The translations under genes were made by a program, and so were the position numbers. Under the pieces are notes generated by a model. The model was not told where the DNA came from. It did not search any database and was given only the letters and a program-made list of their open reading frames with translations. A stretch of 24,980 nt of DNA from JBEPVZ01 sp041690695. Lineage in GTDB: Bacteria > Patescibacteriota > Microgenomatia > Daviesbacterales > UBA10151. Shown piece after piece: positions 15,443-22,272 of the stretch. The stretch spans positions 1-24,980 of the forward strand of contig JBEPVZ010000015.1 of assembly GCA_041690695.1 (NCBI GenBank), given 5' to 3'. The stretch's first letter is position 1; every line of letters begins with the position of its first letter.

Positions 15443-15857
15443 ATGTCATTCAATAACAAGCTCAACCGCTATAAGTTTCCTATAATTTTAAGTCTAGTTG
15501 GGCTCATACTCCTCGCCAGCGGTATTTTGGATCAGGTCAATTTAATGGCTCCTCGGTGGTCCCTCAGTAGGGAAGGCTTATCCTAAACAGAATTTAATTA
15601 ATCTTGGTCAGTCGCCTGAACCTTCTGTGGCTTCGAATTTGACGGTCGATTTGTCAGGGGCGGTGTCTTTTATTTGGCTGGGTTTAGGTCAACATTTAGG
15701 GCTTTTACCAAATATCTTAATGACCTTTTATATTGATGTGGTCATGTTGCCCAGCCAGCTATCTGGCATTACAATTAAAGTTGGAGAGATTAATCCGTTG
15801 GTAATAGTAGGGTATTGTTTAATAGTGACGGGAGTCGTCATTAGTCTTAAAAAATAA
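15443..15857 (+). pseudogene. Possible frameshifted small membrane protein with ComEA-like N-terminus
   Basis: Frame 1, ATG 15443 to TAA 15586, encodes 47 residues: a basic start (SFNNKLNRYKF) and a membrane helix PIILSLVGLILLASGILDQV. Frame 2 is open from 15546 to 15857 and reads KAYPKQNLINLGQSPEPSVA, then NLTVDLSGAV, and ends with a second hydrophobic segment (NPLVIVGYCLIVTGVVISL). The helix, spacer and VDLSGAV order resembles the N-terminus of CPR ComEA/SLBB-type proteins, but the expected SLBB and helix-hairpin-helix parts are missing. The simplest reading is a gene broken by a frameshift near 15546-15583 and otherwise eroded. Two independent small membrane ORFs remain possible; the second has a TTG start candidate near 15627 only by convention. 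Confidence 0.4.
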
Positions 15858-15878
15858 TCGCTTTTACCTAAATTGTGC

Positions 15879-15884
15879 TAAACT
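15879..15884 (+). promoter_or_regulatory. Extended -10 of argS, leaderless
   Basis: TGC-TAAACT followed by 6 nt and the ATG at 15891. The hexamer is a weaker match than its neighbours, but the spacing and the TG extension fit the local pattern. Confidence 0.4.
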
Positions 15885-15890
15885 TAATAT

Positions 15891-17600
15891 ATGTATGCTC
15901 CTATTATTCAAGAGGACTTAAAACGAGTTGTTAAAGGGCTTGGTTTTACCGATGTTGATATAGTTTTATCTATTCCAGAAAACGAGGGCTTTGGCGACTA
16001 CTCATCGAATGTGGCTCTGCAGCTGGCTAAACAAAATACTAAAAAAAGCTATCAGTCAGCTAATGAGATTGCTAATCAAATTGTCGATAAATTAGGACAT
16101 CCTGACTACTTTGAGCGAATTGAGGTCGCTGGCCCCGGCTTTATAAACTTTTATTTAAACCCTAAAAGTTTAACCAGACTTCTCCAAATAGATCGACTTA
16201 AAAAGGCTCAAGATGAAAAAATTCTGATTGAATACGGTCAACCAAATACTCATAAGCCACTTCATATTGGTCACTTCCGGACGCTTTTTATTGGGGAGAG
16301 TTTAGCCCGAATTTTAGAAGATCAGGGTTATCAAATTTTCCGAGTTAGTTATGGATCAGACATTGGTCCAACTGTTGCTAAAGCACTTTGGGGCGTTGAC
16401 CATTTGAAAGATGAATATCAAAAAATTAAGCTAAATTCAACCCTTGTTGAAAAGGCTGATTTTTTAGGCCGAGCTTATGCGATGGGGCATAAATCATATA
16501 CCGAAGATCCAGAAGCCAAAATTGCTATTGATAAGCTGACTATTGAATTATATAAGCGCGATCCGAATATTCTTCCGATTTGGGAAGAGACCAAAAAGTG
16601 GAGCATGGCCTATTTTGATAGCGTCTATTCATCTTTAGGAACGGAATTTGATGCCATAATTGGCGAATCAGAGATTGAGCAATTAGGCCGTGATCTGGTA
16701 GCTCAAAATATTGGCAAGGTTTTTATTCAAGACCAAGGGGCAATTATCTTTCCGGGTGAGAGTTATGGCTTACATACTCGGGTTTTTATTACATCAGCTG
16801 GTAATCCGACCTATGAAGCGAAAGAGTTAGGCATAACTTATCGCTACCAAGAGCTCTTTCCTGCTGATTATTCGCTCCATGTTGTTGATAGTCAACAGAT
16901 TGGCTTTTTCCAAGTTGTAACTAAAGCTTTAGAACTAATTGATGATAAAATTAAAGGGCGAAAGCGACATATTAGTTATGGTTTTGTAGCACTAAGTAGC
17001 GGTAAGATGTCGTCTAGAAATGGTAATGTCATTACTGCCGATAGTTTAGTCAATCAGATTAAAGACGAGATTAAAGCCTCTTTTCCTGAAAGTACTTCGA
17101 TTAGCAATCCGGCTATTTTAGACAAGATTACTTTTGCGGCCATCAAATTCTTTTATCTTAAATTTAATTTAAATAGTGATATTGTTTTTAATATTAAGGA
17201 GTCAATCTCACTTGAAGGGGATACTGGGCCTTACGTTATTTATACCTATGCTCGAATTCAGTCACTCCTGGCTAAATTAAAGCCAACTCCAAAATCCTCA
17301 TTACCAACTACCATCCCAACGGGACCTTCGGGTTACCAGCCTGAACCTGAAGAAAGAGCTCTGCTCAGACATCTTGAACACTTTGATCAAGCCGTTGAGC
17401 GGGCTGCCCAATCTTATCAGCCAAACGAGATCGCCAGCTATTTATTATCTTTAGCTCATTCCTATAATGTTTTTTATCAAAAATTTCCGATTATTAAATC
17501 TGAACATCAGGATTTCAGGGCTGCCATTTCTAACAAAGTAGGCCATACTATTAAGGAAGGGCTTTATTTGTTGGGAATAGAAGCACCTGAGAGAATGTGA
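15891..17600 (+). CDS. argS: Arginyl-tRNA synthetase
   Basis: A 569-residue class I synthetase that charges tRNA-Arg; a tRNA-Arg gene lies 2.3 kb downstream. The N-terminal Add1 domain shows NEGFGDYSSNVALQLAK and GPGFINFYL. The HIGH motif is HKPLHIGHFR (125-128), preceded by the ArgRS-typical GQPNT. Further motifs are YGSDIGPT, then GLHTRVFITSAGNPTYEAKELG, and the KMSKS-equivalent GKMSSRNGNVI. The C-terminal anticodon-binding domain has GDTGPYVIYTYARIQSLL and the closing GLYLLGIEAPERM. Length is normal. The stop is TGA, and the next gene is in the same frame 66 nt later with no other stop between them, so readthrough would fuse the two proteins. Confidence 0.97.
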   Translation: MYAPIIQEDLKRVVKGLGFTDVDIVLSIPENEGFGDYSSNVALQLAKQNTKKSYQSANEIANQIVDKLGHPDYFERIEVAGPGFINFYLNPKSLTRLLQIDRLKKAQDEKILIEYGQPNTHKPLHIGHFRTLFIGESLARILEDQGYQIFRVSYGSDIGPTVAKALWGVDHLKDEYQKIKLNSTLVEKADFLGRAYAMGHKSYTEDPEAKIAIDKLTIELYKRDPNILPIWEETKKWSMAYFDSVYSSLGTEFDAIIGESEIEQLGRDLVAQNIGKVFIQDQGAIIFPGESYGLHTRVFITSAGNPTYEAKELGITYRYQELFPADYSLHVVDSQQIGFFQVVTKALELIDDKIKGRKRHISYGFVALSSGKMSSRNGNVITADSLVNQIKDEIKASFPESTSISNPAILDKITFAAIKFFYLKFNLNSDIVFNIKESISLEGDTGPYVIYTYARIQSLLAKLKPTPKSSLPTTIPTGPSGYQPEPEERALLRHLEHFDQAVERAAQSYQPNEIASYLLSLAHSYNVFYQKFPIIKSEHQDFRAAISNKVGHTIKEGLYLLGIEAPERM

Positions 17601-17630
17601 TATTTTGCCAATTTTTATCTTGCAAAATAT
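17600..17630 (+). terminator. Inverted repeat at the end of argS
   Basis: ATATTTTGC (17600-17608) and GCAAAATAT (17622-17630) form a perfect 9-bp stem with a 13-nt loop, overlapping the last base of the argS stop. It is AT-rich and lacks a T-run, so termination is doubtful. Confidence 0.35.
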
Positions 17631-17666
17631 AACCCTGAGCGTAGCGAAAGGTTACCTTTATTTATT

Positions 17667-18785
17667 ATGTTTAAAAAACACTCTGAAGAACCACGTAAAC
17701 GTCGTAAAAAGAACCCAGTCATGGGCATCTTTCGGACTTTTTTGAGCCTAATTATGATTAGCGTCTTAGGCATTGGTATCTATTCAGCTTATCGGTCCTT
17801 TTCTGGAGTTGATCCATTAAAACTTGATCCTGGGACAGCTCTAAATAGTTTGTCCAAAGCTGATCCATCATTATCTTTTTTATCAAAAGTTTCCGAATTT
17901 AATCCAGGGGCCGTTTTAGGCTTAGCTAAAATTAGTCTGCCCGGTGTTAAACCGAGTTCTTCTAATCCTACGGTTTCTTCTACTTCGTCTCCTACAGATG
18001 AAGGGGGATTGGGTGAATTAGGAGGATTAGGGGAAAAAACCAAGCCAACTCCACGAGCACCTCTACAATTTAAATTTGCGGTCATGGGCGACTCGCATAA
18101 CGATAATAGTGATCTAACAAAGGGTTTAGCCCAAGCTAAAGCCGGGGGAGCTAAGTTTGTGGTCGGATCAGGCGATTATACTGACGTTGGAACTGTTGAT
18201 GATCTTTCCAAAGCCAAACAAATTTTTGCAAGTTCCGGACTCTCTTATTATCTTATTCCGGGGGATCATGATCTCTGGGATTCGCGTAATCGCGGTTTAC
18301 CCGCTCTTTCTGACTTTAACCAGGTTATGGGTCAAAGCTACCAGAGCGTCGTTTATGAAAATACGCGGGTAATTTTAGTTGATAATAGTGATAATTATTT
18401 AGGAATTAGTCAGGCTGAAGGTGATTGGTTGAATAATCAATTAGCTAACGCTAGGTCGGTTAATACTAAATTAGTCATGATTGTTGCGAGTACGCCATTT
18501 TTCCATCCCTCTTCAGATCATTTTATGGGTAAGGTTGATCCAGGAGTTAAAGCTCAAGCTGATAGCTGGGTAACTAAATTTTCCCAAACCGGGGTTAACC
18601 TAATTATGGCTGGTGATACTCACTTTTTTTCAAATTATAATGACCCTCGCAATAATTTAAATATGATTGCGGTTGGAGCCATCACGGCTGACCGTAATTT
18701 ACAGAAACCACGCTATGTGATGGTTGACGTCTACACTGATGGCAGTTACAATATCGAGGATACTGAAGTAGCTGGTAGTCAGTAG
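17667..18785 (+). CDS. Membrane-anchored calcineurin-like metallophosphoesterase
   Basis: A 372-residue protein. A basic N-terminus (KKHSEEPRKRRKKN) precedes a membrane helix at ~20-42 (IFRTFLSLIMISVLGIGIYS), so the enzyme is probably anchored with the catalytic part outside. A Ser/Thr/Pro/Gly linker leads to the phosphoesterase from residue ~133: AVMGDSHND (motif GDxH), GSGDYTDVG (GDxxxxG), IPGDHDLWD (GNHD, with Asp for Asn), and IMAGDTHFF in place of GHxH. Substitutions at the GNHD Asn and the first His of GHxH are unusual and might weaken activity or shift metal use. The substrate is unknown; candidates are nucleotides, phospholipids or phosphoproteins. It follows argS by 66 bp; no clear -10 is visible, so cotranscription is likely. 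Confidence 0.8.
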   Translation: MFKKHSEEPRKRRKKNPVMGIFRTFLSLIMISVLGIGIYSAYRSFSGVDPLKLDPGTALNSLSKADPSLSFLSKVSEFNPGAVLGLAKISLPGVKPSSSNPTVSSTSSPTDEGGLGELGGLGEKTKPTPRAPLQFKFAVMGDSHNDNSDLTKGLAQAKAGGAKFVVGSGDYTDVGTVDDLSKAKQIFASSGLSYYLIPGDHDLWDSRNRGLPALSDFNQVMGQSYQSVVYENTRVILVDNSDNYLGISQAEGDWLNNQLANARSVNTKLVMIVASTPFFHPSSDHFMGKVDPGVKAQADSWVTKFSQTGVNLIMAGDTHFFSNYNDPRNNLNMIAVGAITADRNLQKPRYVMVDVYTDGSYNIEDTEVAGSQ

Positions 18786-18828
18786 TTCTCCTAACTACTA
18801 ATTGCCAGCTACTATTTTGATTAATTTT

Positions 18829-19899
18829 ATGACAAACCTTGATTTTCCAATAATTGGCACAAAAACCGACGGTGTAACCCAAGACTTTGATCTAGCTGAT
18901 CCAGAAGTCCGACAGACTTATTTTGAAGCTAAAGTTGGCTCGGAATTAGACACAATTAAAGATTTCTTAGAAAAGAATCAATTCATCGCTTATTTTATCG
19001 GCAAGAAAAACTCTGGTAAGGGGACATACTCTAAAATGTTAACTGAGACTTTAAAGACCGATAAGATTGTCCATTTATCAGTTGGCGATTTAGTTCGTGA
19101 GGTCAGTGGCAATTGGGCTGAATATGAAAAAGGTCCGGAATACCCAAAGCTAAAAGCCTTATATAGAGGCGCATTAGATTTTGAGAAGGCGGTTGAATAT
19201 CTAACTTCCCGCAGCACCAGCAGCCTATTGCCCTCTGATTTTGTATTAGCCTTGCTTCGAGTTCGTTTTGAAAGTTTAGAAGGCAAATCTGTTTTCTTAG
19301 ACGGTTTTCCTCGCGAAAAAGACCAGGTTGGATATACTTTATATCTTAAAGAGATATTGGGTCGGGCTCAAAATAAAGACATGGTGATCTTAATTGATAT
19401 TCCAGACAGTGTCATTAATGAGCGTATTAAATATCGTCGGATCTGTCCGATTTGTAATACTCCTCGAAACTTAAAAGTTTTAGCTACTCAAGACGTGGGT
19501 TATGATAAAGAGACTGAAGAGTTTTTCTTAATGTGTGATACCCCAAGTTGTAATAAAGAGCGGATGGTTGCCAAAGAAGGTGATAGTTTGGGCATTGAGC
19601 CAATTCGTGAGCGCTTAAATAAAGACCAATCCATTATTGAAGAAGCTTATGGTCTTTATGGAATTGATAAAATTTTGCTGCGTAATTCAATCCCGGTTGA
19701 CCAAGCTAAAGAGTTGTTTGACCCATACGAGATTACGCCTGGCTATGATTATGAACGGGTTGCGGGTTCAGATAAAGTTAAAGTAGTTGAGAGCCCGTGG
19801 GTTATTCAAGATAATCAAGGTGTTGACTCAAATAGTCTTTTACCAATGCCGGTGGTTGTCGGCTTAATTAAACAACTCTCCAAAATTCTGTCCAAATAA
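18829..19899 (+). CDS. Adenylate kinase-like nucleotide kinase with N- and C-terminal extensions
   Basis: A 356-residue protein, against ~215 for standard adenylate kinase. The first ~50 residues are an acidic extension. The kinase core follows: P-loop GKKNSGKGT (58-66), the SVGDLVRE segment of the NMP-binding region, FLDGFPREKDQ (family DGFPR), and a zinc-type LID with CPIC and then CDTPSC, so four Cys likely bind zinc. Catalytic Arg candidates are in NERIKYRR and EPIRERL. Residues ~285-356 form another extension without a motif I recognise. An insert after the P-loop (EYEKGPEYPKLKALYRG) is also unusual. Its role is probably AMP or another NMP to NDP conversion. An alternative TTG start at 18802 is in frame; the ATG at 18829 is preferred. 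It ends 1 bp before the convergent tRNA-Arg gene. Confidence 0.8.
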   Translation: MTNLDFPIIGTKTDGVTQDFDLADPEVRQTYFEAKVGSELDTIKDFLEKNQFIAYFIGKKNSGKGTYSKMLTETLKTDKIVHLSVGDLVREVSGNWAEYEKGPEYPKLKALYRGALDFEKAVEYLTSRSTSSLLPSDFVLALLRVRFESLEGKSVFLDGFPREKDQVGYTLYLKEILGRAQNKDMVILIDIPDSVINERIKYRRICPICNTPRNLKVLATQDVGYDKETEEFFLMCDTPSCNKERMVAKEGDSLGIEPIRERLNKDQSIIEEAYGLYGIDKILLRNSIPVDQAKELFDPYEITPGYDYERVAGSDKVKVVESPWVIQDNQGVDSNSLLPMPVVVGLIKQLSKILSK

Positions 19900-19900
19900 G

Positions 19901-19974
19901 CGTCCTTACCCAGAATCGAACTGGGAACCTCCCCGTTAGGACCGGGGTGCTCTATCCAATTGAGCTATAAGGAC
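19901..19974 (-). tRNA. tRNA-Arg (anticodon CCU)
   Basis: A 74-nt cloverleaf on the minus strand. The acceptor GTCCTTA pairs with TAAGGAC, the D stem is GCTC/GAGC, the anticodon stem is CCCCG/CGGGG around loop GTCCTAA (anticodon CCT, reading AGG), and the T stem is CCCAG/CTGGG with TTCGATT. The discriminator is G. CCA is not encoded. It is convergent with the kinase gene, whose stop is 1 bp away. Confidence 0.95.
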
Positions 19975-19991
19975 AAATAACTTTGGTAATT

Positions 19992-20020
19992 TTAACTCAT
20001 TACAGCCTTAGGTGTACAAT
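19992..20020 (+). promoter_or_regulatory. Promoter of tRNA-Pro and sortase
   Basis: TTAACT (19992-19997), a 17-bp spacer and TACAAT (20015-20020) predict a start near 20027, about 26 nt before the tRNA. It would also serve the sortase gene directly behind the tRNA. Confidence 0.55.
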
Positions 20021-20052
20021 TGGATTCAATAGTAAGATTAGTTCAGCTTAAT

Positions 20053-20124
20053 CGGAGTGTAGCGCAGTGGCAGCGCGCTTCGTTCGGAACGAAGAGGTCG
20101 CTGGTTCAAGTCCAGTCACTCCGA
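20053..20124 (+). tRNA. tRNA-Pro (anticodon CGG)
   Basis: A 72-nt cloverleaf. The acceptor CGGAGTG pairs with CACTCCG, the D stem is GCGC/GCGC with a short loop AGTGGCA, the anticodon stem is CTTCG/CGAAG around TTCGGAA (anticodon CGG, reading CCG), and the T stem is GCTGG/CCAGT with TTCAAGT. The discriminator is A, and CCA is not encoded. The sortase GTG start lies 3 nt after the tRNA end. Confidence 0.94.
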
Positions 20125-20127
20125 CTT

Positions 20128-20844
20128 GTGTTAAATGCTTATCAAAAAACTTTTTTAATCCGTTTTCTAGCCTATTTTGGCTTGTTTATGGGACTTTTAG
20201 GGATGATTGTTCAGTTTGGACCACCAGTTGGGGCTGAATTTAATTATCGCAAAAATTTATTGTTTGGAGTTCATTACACTATCGCGGCTGAGGTGATTAA
20301 GCCTAGTCCTGTTGCTGGCAGTTCAGCTGTGCCTACTCCAAGCGGCTCATCGACTGGTGGAGGCTTTGGCGATTTTAGTAACGTTGGGGCGAATCAGATT
20401 GTGCCTGTATCGACCGATTTTGGAATCGTTATTGAAAAGATTGATGCTAATGCTAAAGTTATCGCGAATGTTGATCCCGCTAATCAGGCTGAATATAGTA
20501 AGGCCTTAGCTCTAGGTGTGGCCGAAGCTAAAGGTTCAACCGCGCCAGGCCAACCTGGTAATTTATATATCTTTTCTCACTCAACTGATGCACCTTGGAA
20601 CGTGGCTCGATATAACGCCATCTTTTATCTACTAAGAGAGTTAACTAAAGGCGATCGGGTGGTGATTTTTTACCAAGGCCGGCGTTATGACTATATCGTC
20701 TTTGATAAAACCATTACCAAGCCGAGCGATCTGACTTTCTTGGCTAATCGTTATGATAAGCCGGTTTTAACTTTGCAAACTTGTGATCCACCTGGAACTT
20801 CGACTAATCGGTTGATCGTCAGAGCTCAGTTGGCGGGAAGTTAG
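20128..20844 (+). CDS. Sortase (class D/E-like transpeptidase)
   Basis: A 238-residue membrane-anchored cysteine transpeptidase. A membrane helix at ~10-30 (LIRFLAYFGLFMGLLGMIVQ) is followed by a Ser/Gly/Pro linker and the sortase barrel from ~90. The catalytic triad is visible: His 151 (YIFSHSTD), Cys 219 (LTLQTCDPPGTS) and Arg 228 (NRLIV). Sortases attach or polymerise surface proteins at a C-terminal sorting motif. No LPxTG-like motif is seen in this window, and the giant protein at 23446 ends without one, so the substrates are elsewhere. The frame is open upstream through the tRNA, but that reading is spurious; the GTG at 20128, directly after the tRNA, is the best start. The mRNA is probably freed by tRNA 3' processing. 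Confidence 0.85.
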   Translation: MLNAYQKTFLIRFLAYFGLFMGLLGMIVQFGPPVGAEFNYRKNLLFGVHYTIAAEVIKPSPVAGSSAVPTPSGSSTGGGFGDFSNVGANQIVPVSTDFGIVIEKIDANAKVIANVDPANQAEYSKALALGVAEAKGSTAPGQPGNLYIFSHSTDAPWNVARYNAIFYLLRELTKGDRVVIFYQGRRYDYIVFDKTITKPSDLTFLANRYDKPVLTLQTCDPPGTSTNRLIVRAQLAGS

Positions 20845-20871
20845 GTAGGAAGAACTAGGATCTAAGTTAAT

Positions 20872-20915
20872 GGAACTAGGTTTTTCTTAATTCCAAGCTC
20901 CTAAAACTTAGTTCC
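20872..20915 (+). terminator. Inverted repeat after the sortase gene
   Basis: GGAACTAGG (20872-20880) and CTTAGTTCC (20907-20915) pair with one mismatch around a loop that begins with a T-run. It lies 27 bp after the sortase stop and before the PEGA gene promoter. The T-run is in the loop rather than after the stem, so terminator function is uncertain. Confidence 0.35.
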
Positions 20916-20921
20916 AGCACT

Positions 20922-20950
20922 TTGCACTTTGTTGTTTTAACTTGTACAAT
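20922..20950 (+). promoter_or_regulatory. Promoter of the PEGA-domain gene, leaderless
   Basis: TTGCAC (20922-20927), a 17-bp spacer and TACAAT (20945-20950) are followed by 6 nt and the ATG at 20957. This is the best complete example of the local leaderless promoter pattern. Confidence 0.65.
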
Positions 20951-20956
20951 AAAAAT

Positions 20957-22192
20957 ATGAGCAAAAGATTCTTACTAACTTTAGCTACAGTCCTGATTAT
21001 TGGGGTGATGGCTGGAGTAGGGGTTTTTCTAGCTAAAGGCTATCGTTTCTCTTCAAAAACAAATACCGTGGCTGGCACAGGTATCTTATCGGTCACAACT
21101 TTACCGGATCAAGCTTCAATCTTCCTGGATGGCCATTTATTCTCAGCCAGTAATACCAATATAAACTCACTGCCACCTAAAGATTATGATGTCAAAATTA
21201 TCAAAGATGGCTTTATCCCTTGGGAAAAAACCATCACCATTAAGGAAGGCTTGGTTGCTCAAGTTAAAGCGACACTTTTCCCAGCTATCCCAACAGTTTA
21301 TCCTCTAACATTTAATGGTGTTTCAAAACTAACTGTCTCAACCGACAATCAGCGTTTTGTTTTTATTGTTCCTCAAGACGCCACTCAAAGTGCTTTAATT
21401 AGTAGCTCAACTGATCGAACATCAGGAGTCTGGATCTGGGATATGGTTTCGAGTGGATTGGGTTTCTCTGGTAGTGTTCAGCCTCACCGGATTGCTAATA
21501 TTTTAAGTGGGGTCGACTATTCCAAAGCTAGCCTAAGGTTCTCACCTGATTCTAGCCAGGTTTTATTAAGCTTATCTGATCGCGAGTTACTATTAGATGC
21601 GGGCAGCTTTAATGATCCAGGCAAAGATATTACCGCTATTTTAAATCCGACTTTGGCTCAATGGGATGCCCAAACTAACGCCCAAAAGTTAGCTAAGCTC
21701 CAAACAATTCTAAGCATGTCTCTCCAGCAGGAAGCTTCCTCGGCGGCGATCTTAAAATGGGCACCTAATGATTCTAAATATCTTTACTCAACCGACGGTA
21801 AAACTGATTTTGAAGTTGTTAATATTTTGGATGGTAAGAAATCACCACTAACTATCTCGGAAGGAACAAAAAGCCCAGCCATCGATTGGCTAGGAGATTC
21901 ACTTCACTTAGTTATGGTTGAAGACATGGGCCAGGGATGTTCAATTCCAAAGAGTACGGTAACTCCAATTGCAGGGCTTCTTAATAGTCAATTACCTTTA
22001 ACCGAATGTATCAGTCCAGGAAAGATCTCAATCATTGAGGCTGACGGATCTAACAAGGATGAGATTTATGCGGGTAATTTTGACTTAAATTCGGTCATTT
22101 CTTGGCCCGATTGGTCAAGGTTGGCGATTGTATCATCATTAGCTACTCCAACCGCAAATAAGCCTAATCTGTTTGGAATAAATCTTAAGTAA
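20957..22192 (+). CDS. Membrane-anchored PEGA-domain protein, possibly with a beta-propeller
   Basis: A 411-residue protein. A membrane helix lies at ~5-27 (FLLTLATVLIIGVMAGVGVF), so most of the protein is outside the cytoplasm. Residues ~40-107 are a PEGA domain: GILSVTTLPDQASIFLDG, then PPKDYDVKIIKDGFIPWEKT, as in many surface-layer and cell-envelope proteins. The remaining ~300 residues contain repeated strands with SPDSSQVLLSLSD, WAPNDSKYLYSTDG and WPDWSRLAIVSS, which look like TolB/WD-type propeller blades. The role may be binding cell-wall or surface polymers, but no substrate can be named. An in-frame TTG at 20942 overlaps the -35/-10 region and is rejected. mreB follows after 80 bp, which hints at an envelope or cell-shape role. 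Confidence 0.75.
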   Translation: MSKRFLLTLATVLIIGVMAGVGVFLAKGYRFSSKTNTVAGTGILSVTTLPDQASIFLDGHLFSASNTNINSLPPKDYDVKIIKDGFIPWEKTITIKEGLVAQVKATLFPAIPTVYPLTFNGVSKLTVSTDNQRFVFIVPQDATQSALISSSTDRTSGVWIWDMVSSGLGFSGSVQPHRIANILSGVDYSKASLRFSPDSSQVLLSLSDRELLLDAGSFNDPGKDITAILNPTLAQWDAQTNAQKLAKLQTILSMSLQQEASSAAILKWAPNDSKYLYSTDGKTDFEVVNILDGKKSPLTISEGTKSPAIDWLGDSLHLVMVEDMGQGCSIPKSTVTPIAGLLNSQLPLTECISPGKISIIEADGSNKDEIYAGNFDLNSVISWPDWSRLAIVSSLATPTANKPNLFGINLK

Positions 22193-22272
22193 TTAATTTT
22201 CTCTTCTTTGATTACCTCTGACTCCTTTAGTATATCTTGTGACTATGTTCCGCATGAGTTAACCTTAGAGGC

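Noticed and set aside
7458..17600. Genetic code 25 (UGA read as glycine), as in some CPR lineages
   Set aside because: UGA ends gamma and argS at exactly the positions where the families end, and no conserved gene here has an internal UGA.
17630..17655. CTGAGCGTAGCGAAAGG as a mobile repeat or strong terminator
   Set aside because: Only one copy is seen here and the stem is only about 4 bp (AACC/GGTT), too weak to call.
17789..18085. Minus-strand ORF of 98 residues within the phosphoesterase gene
   Set aside because: It is antisense to the Ser/Pro/Gly linker, which has low complexity, and has no promoter or known motif.
20020..20127. Sortase gene starting at 20020
   Set aside because: That start would translate through the whole tRNA-Pro gene; the leader has no protein-like character.
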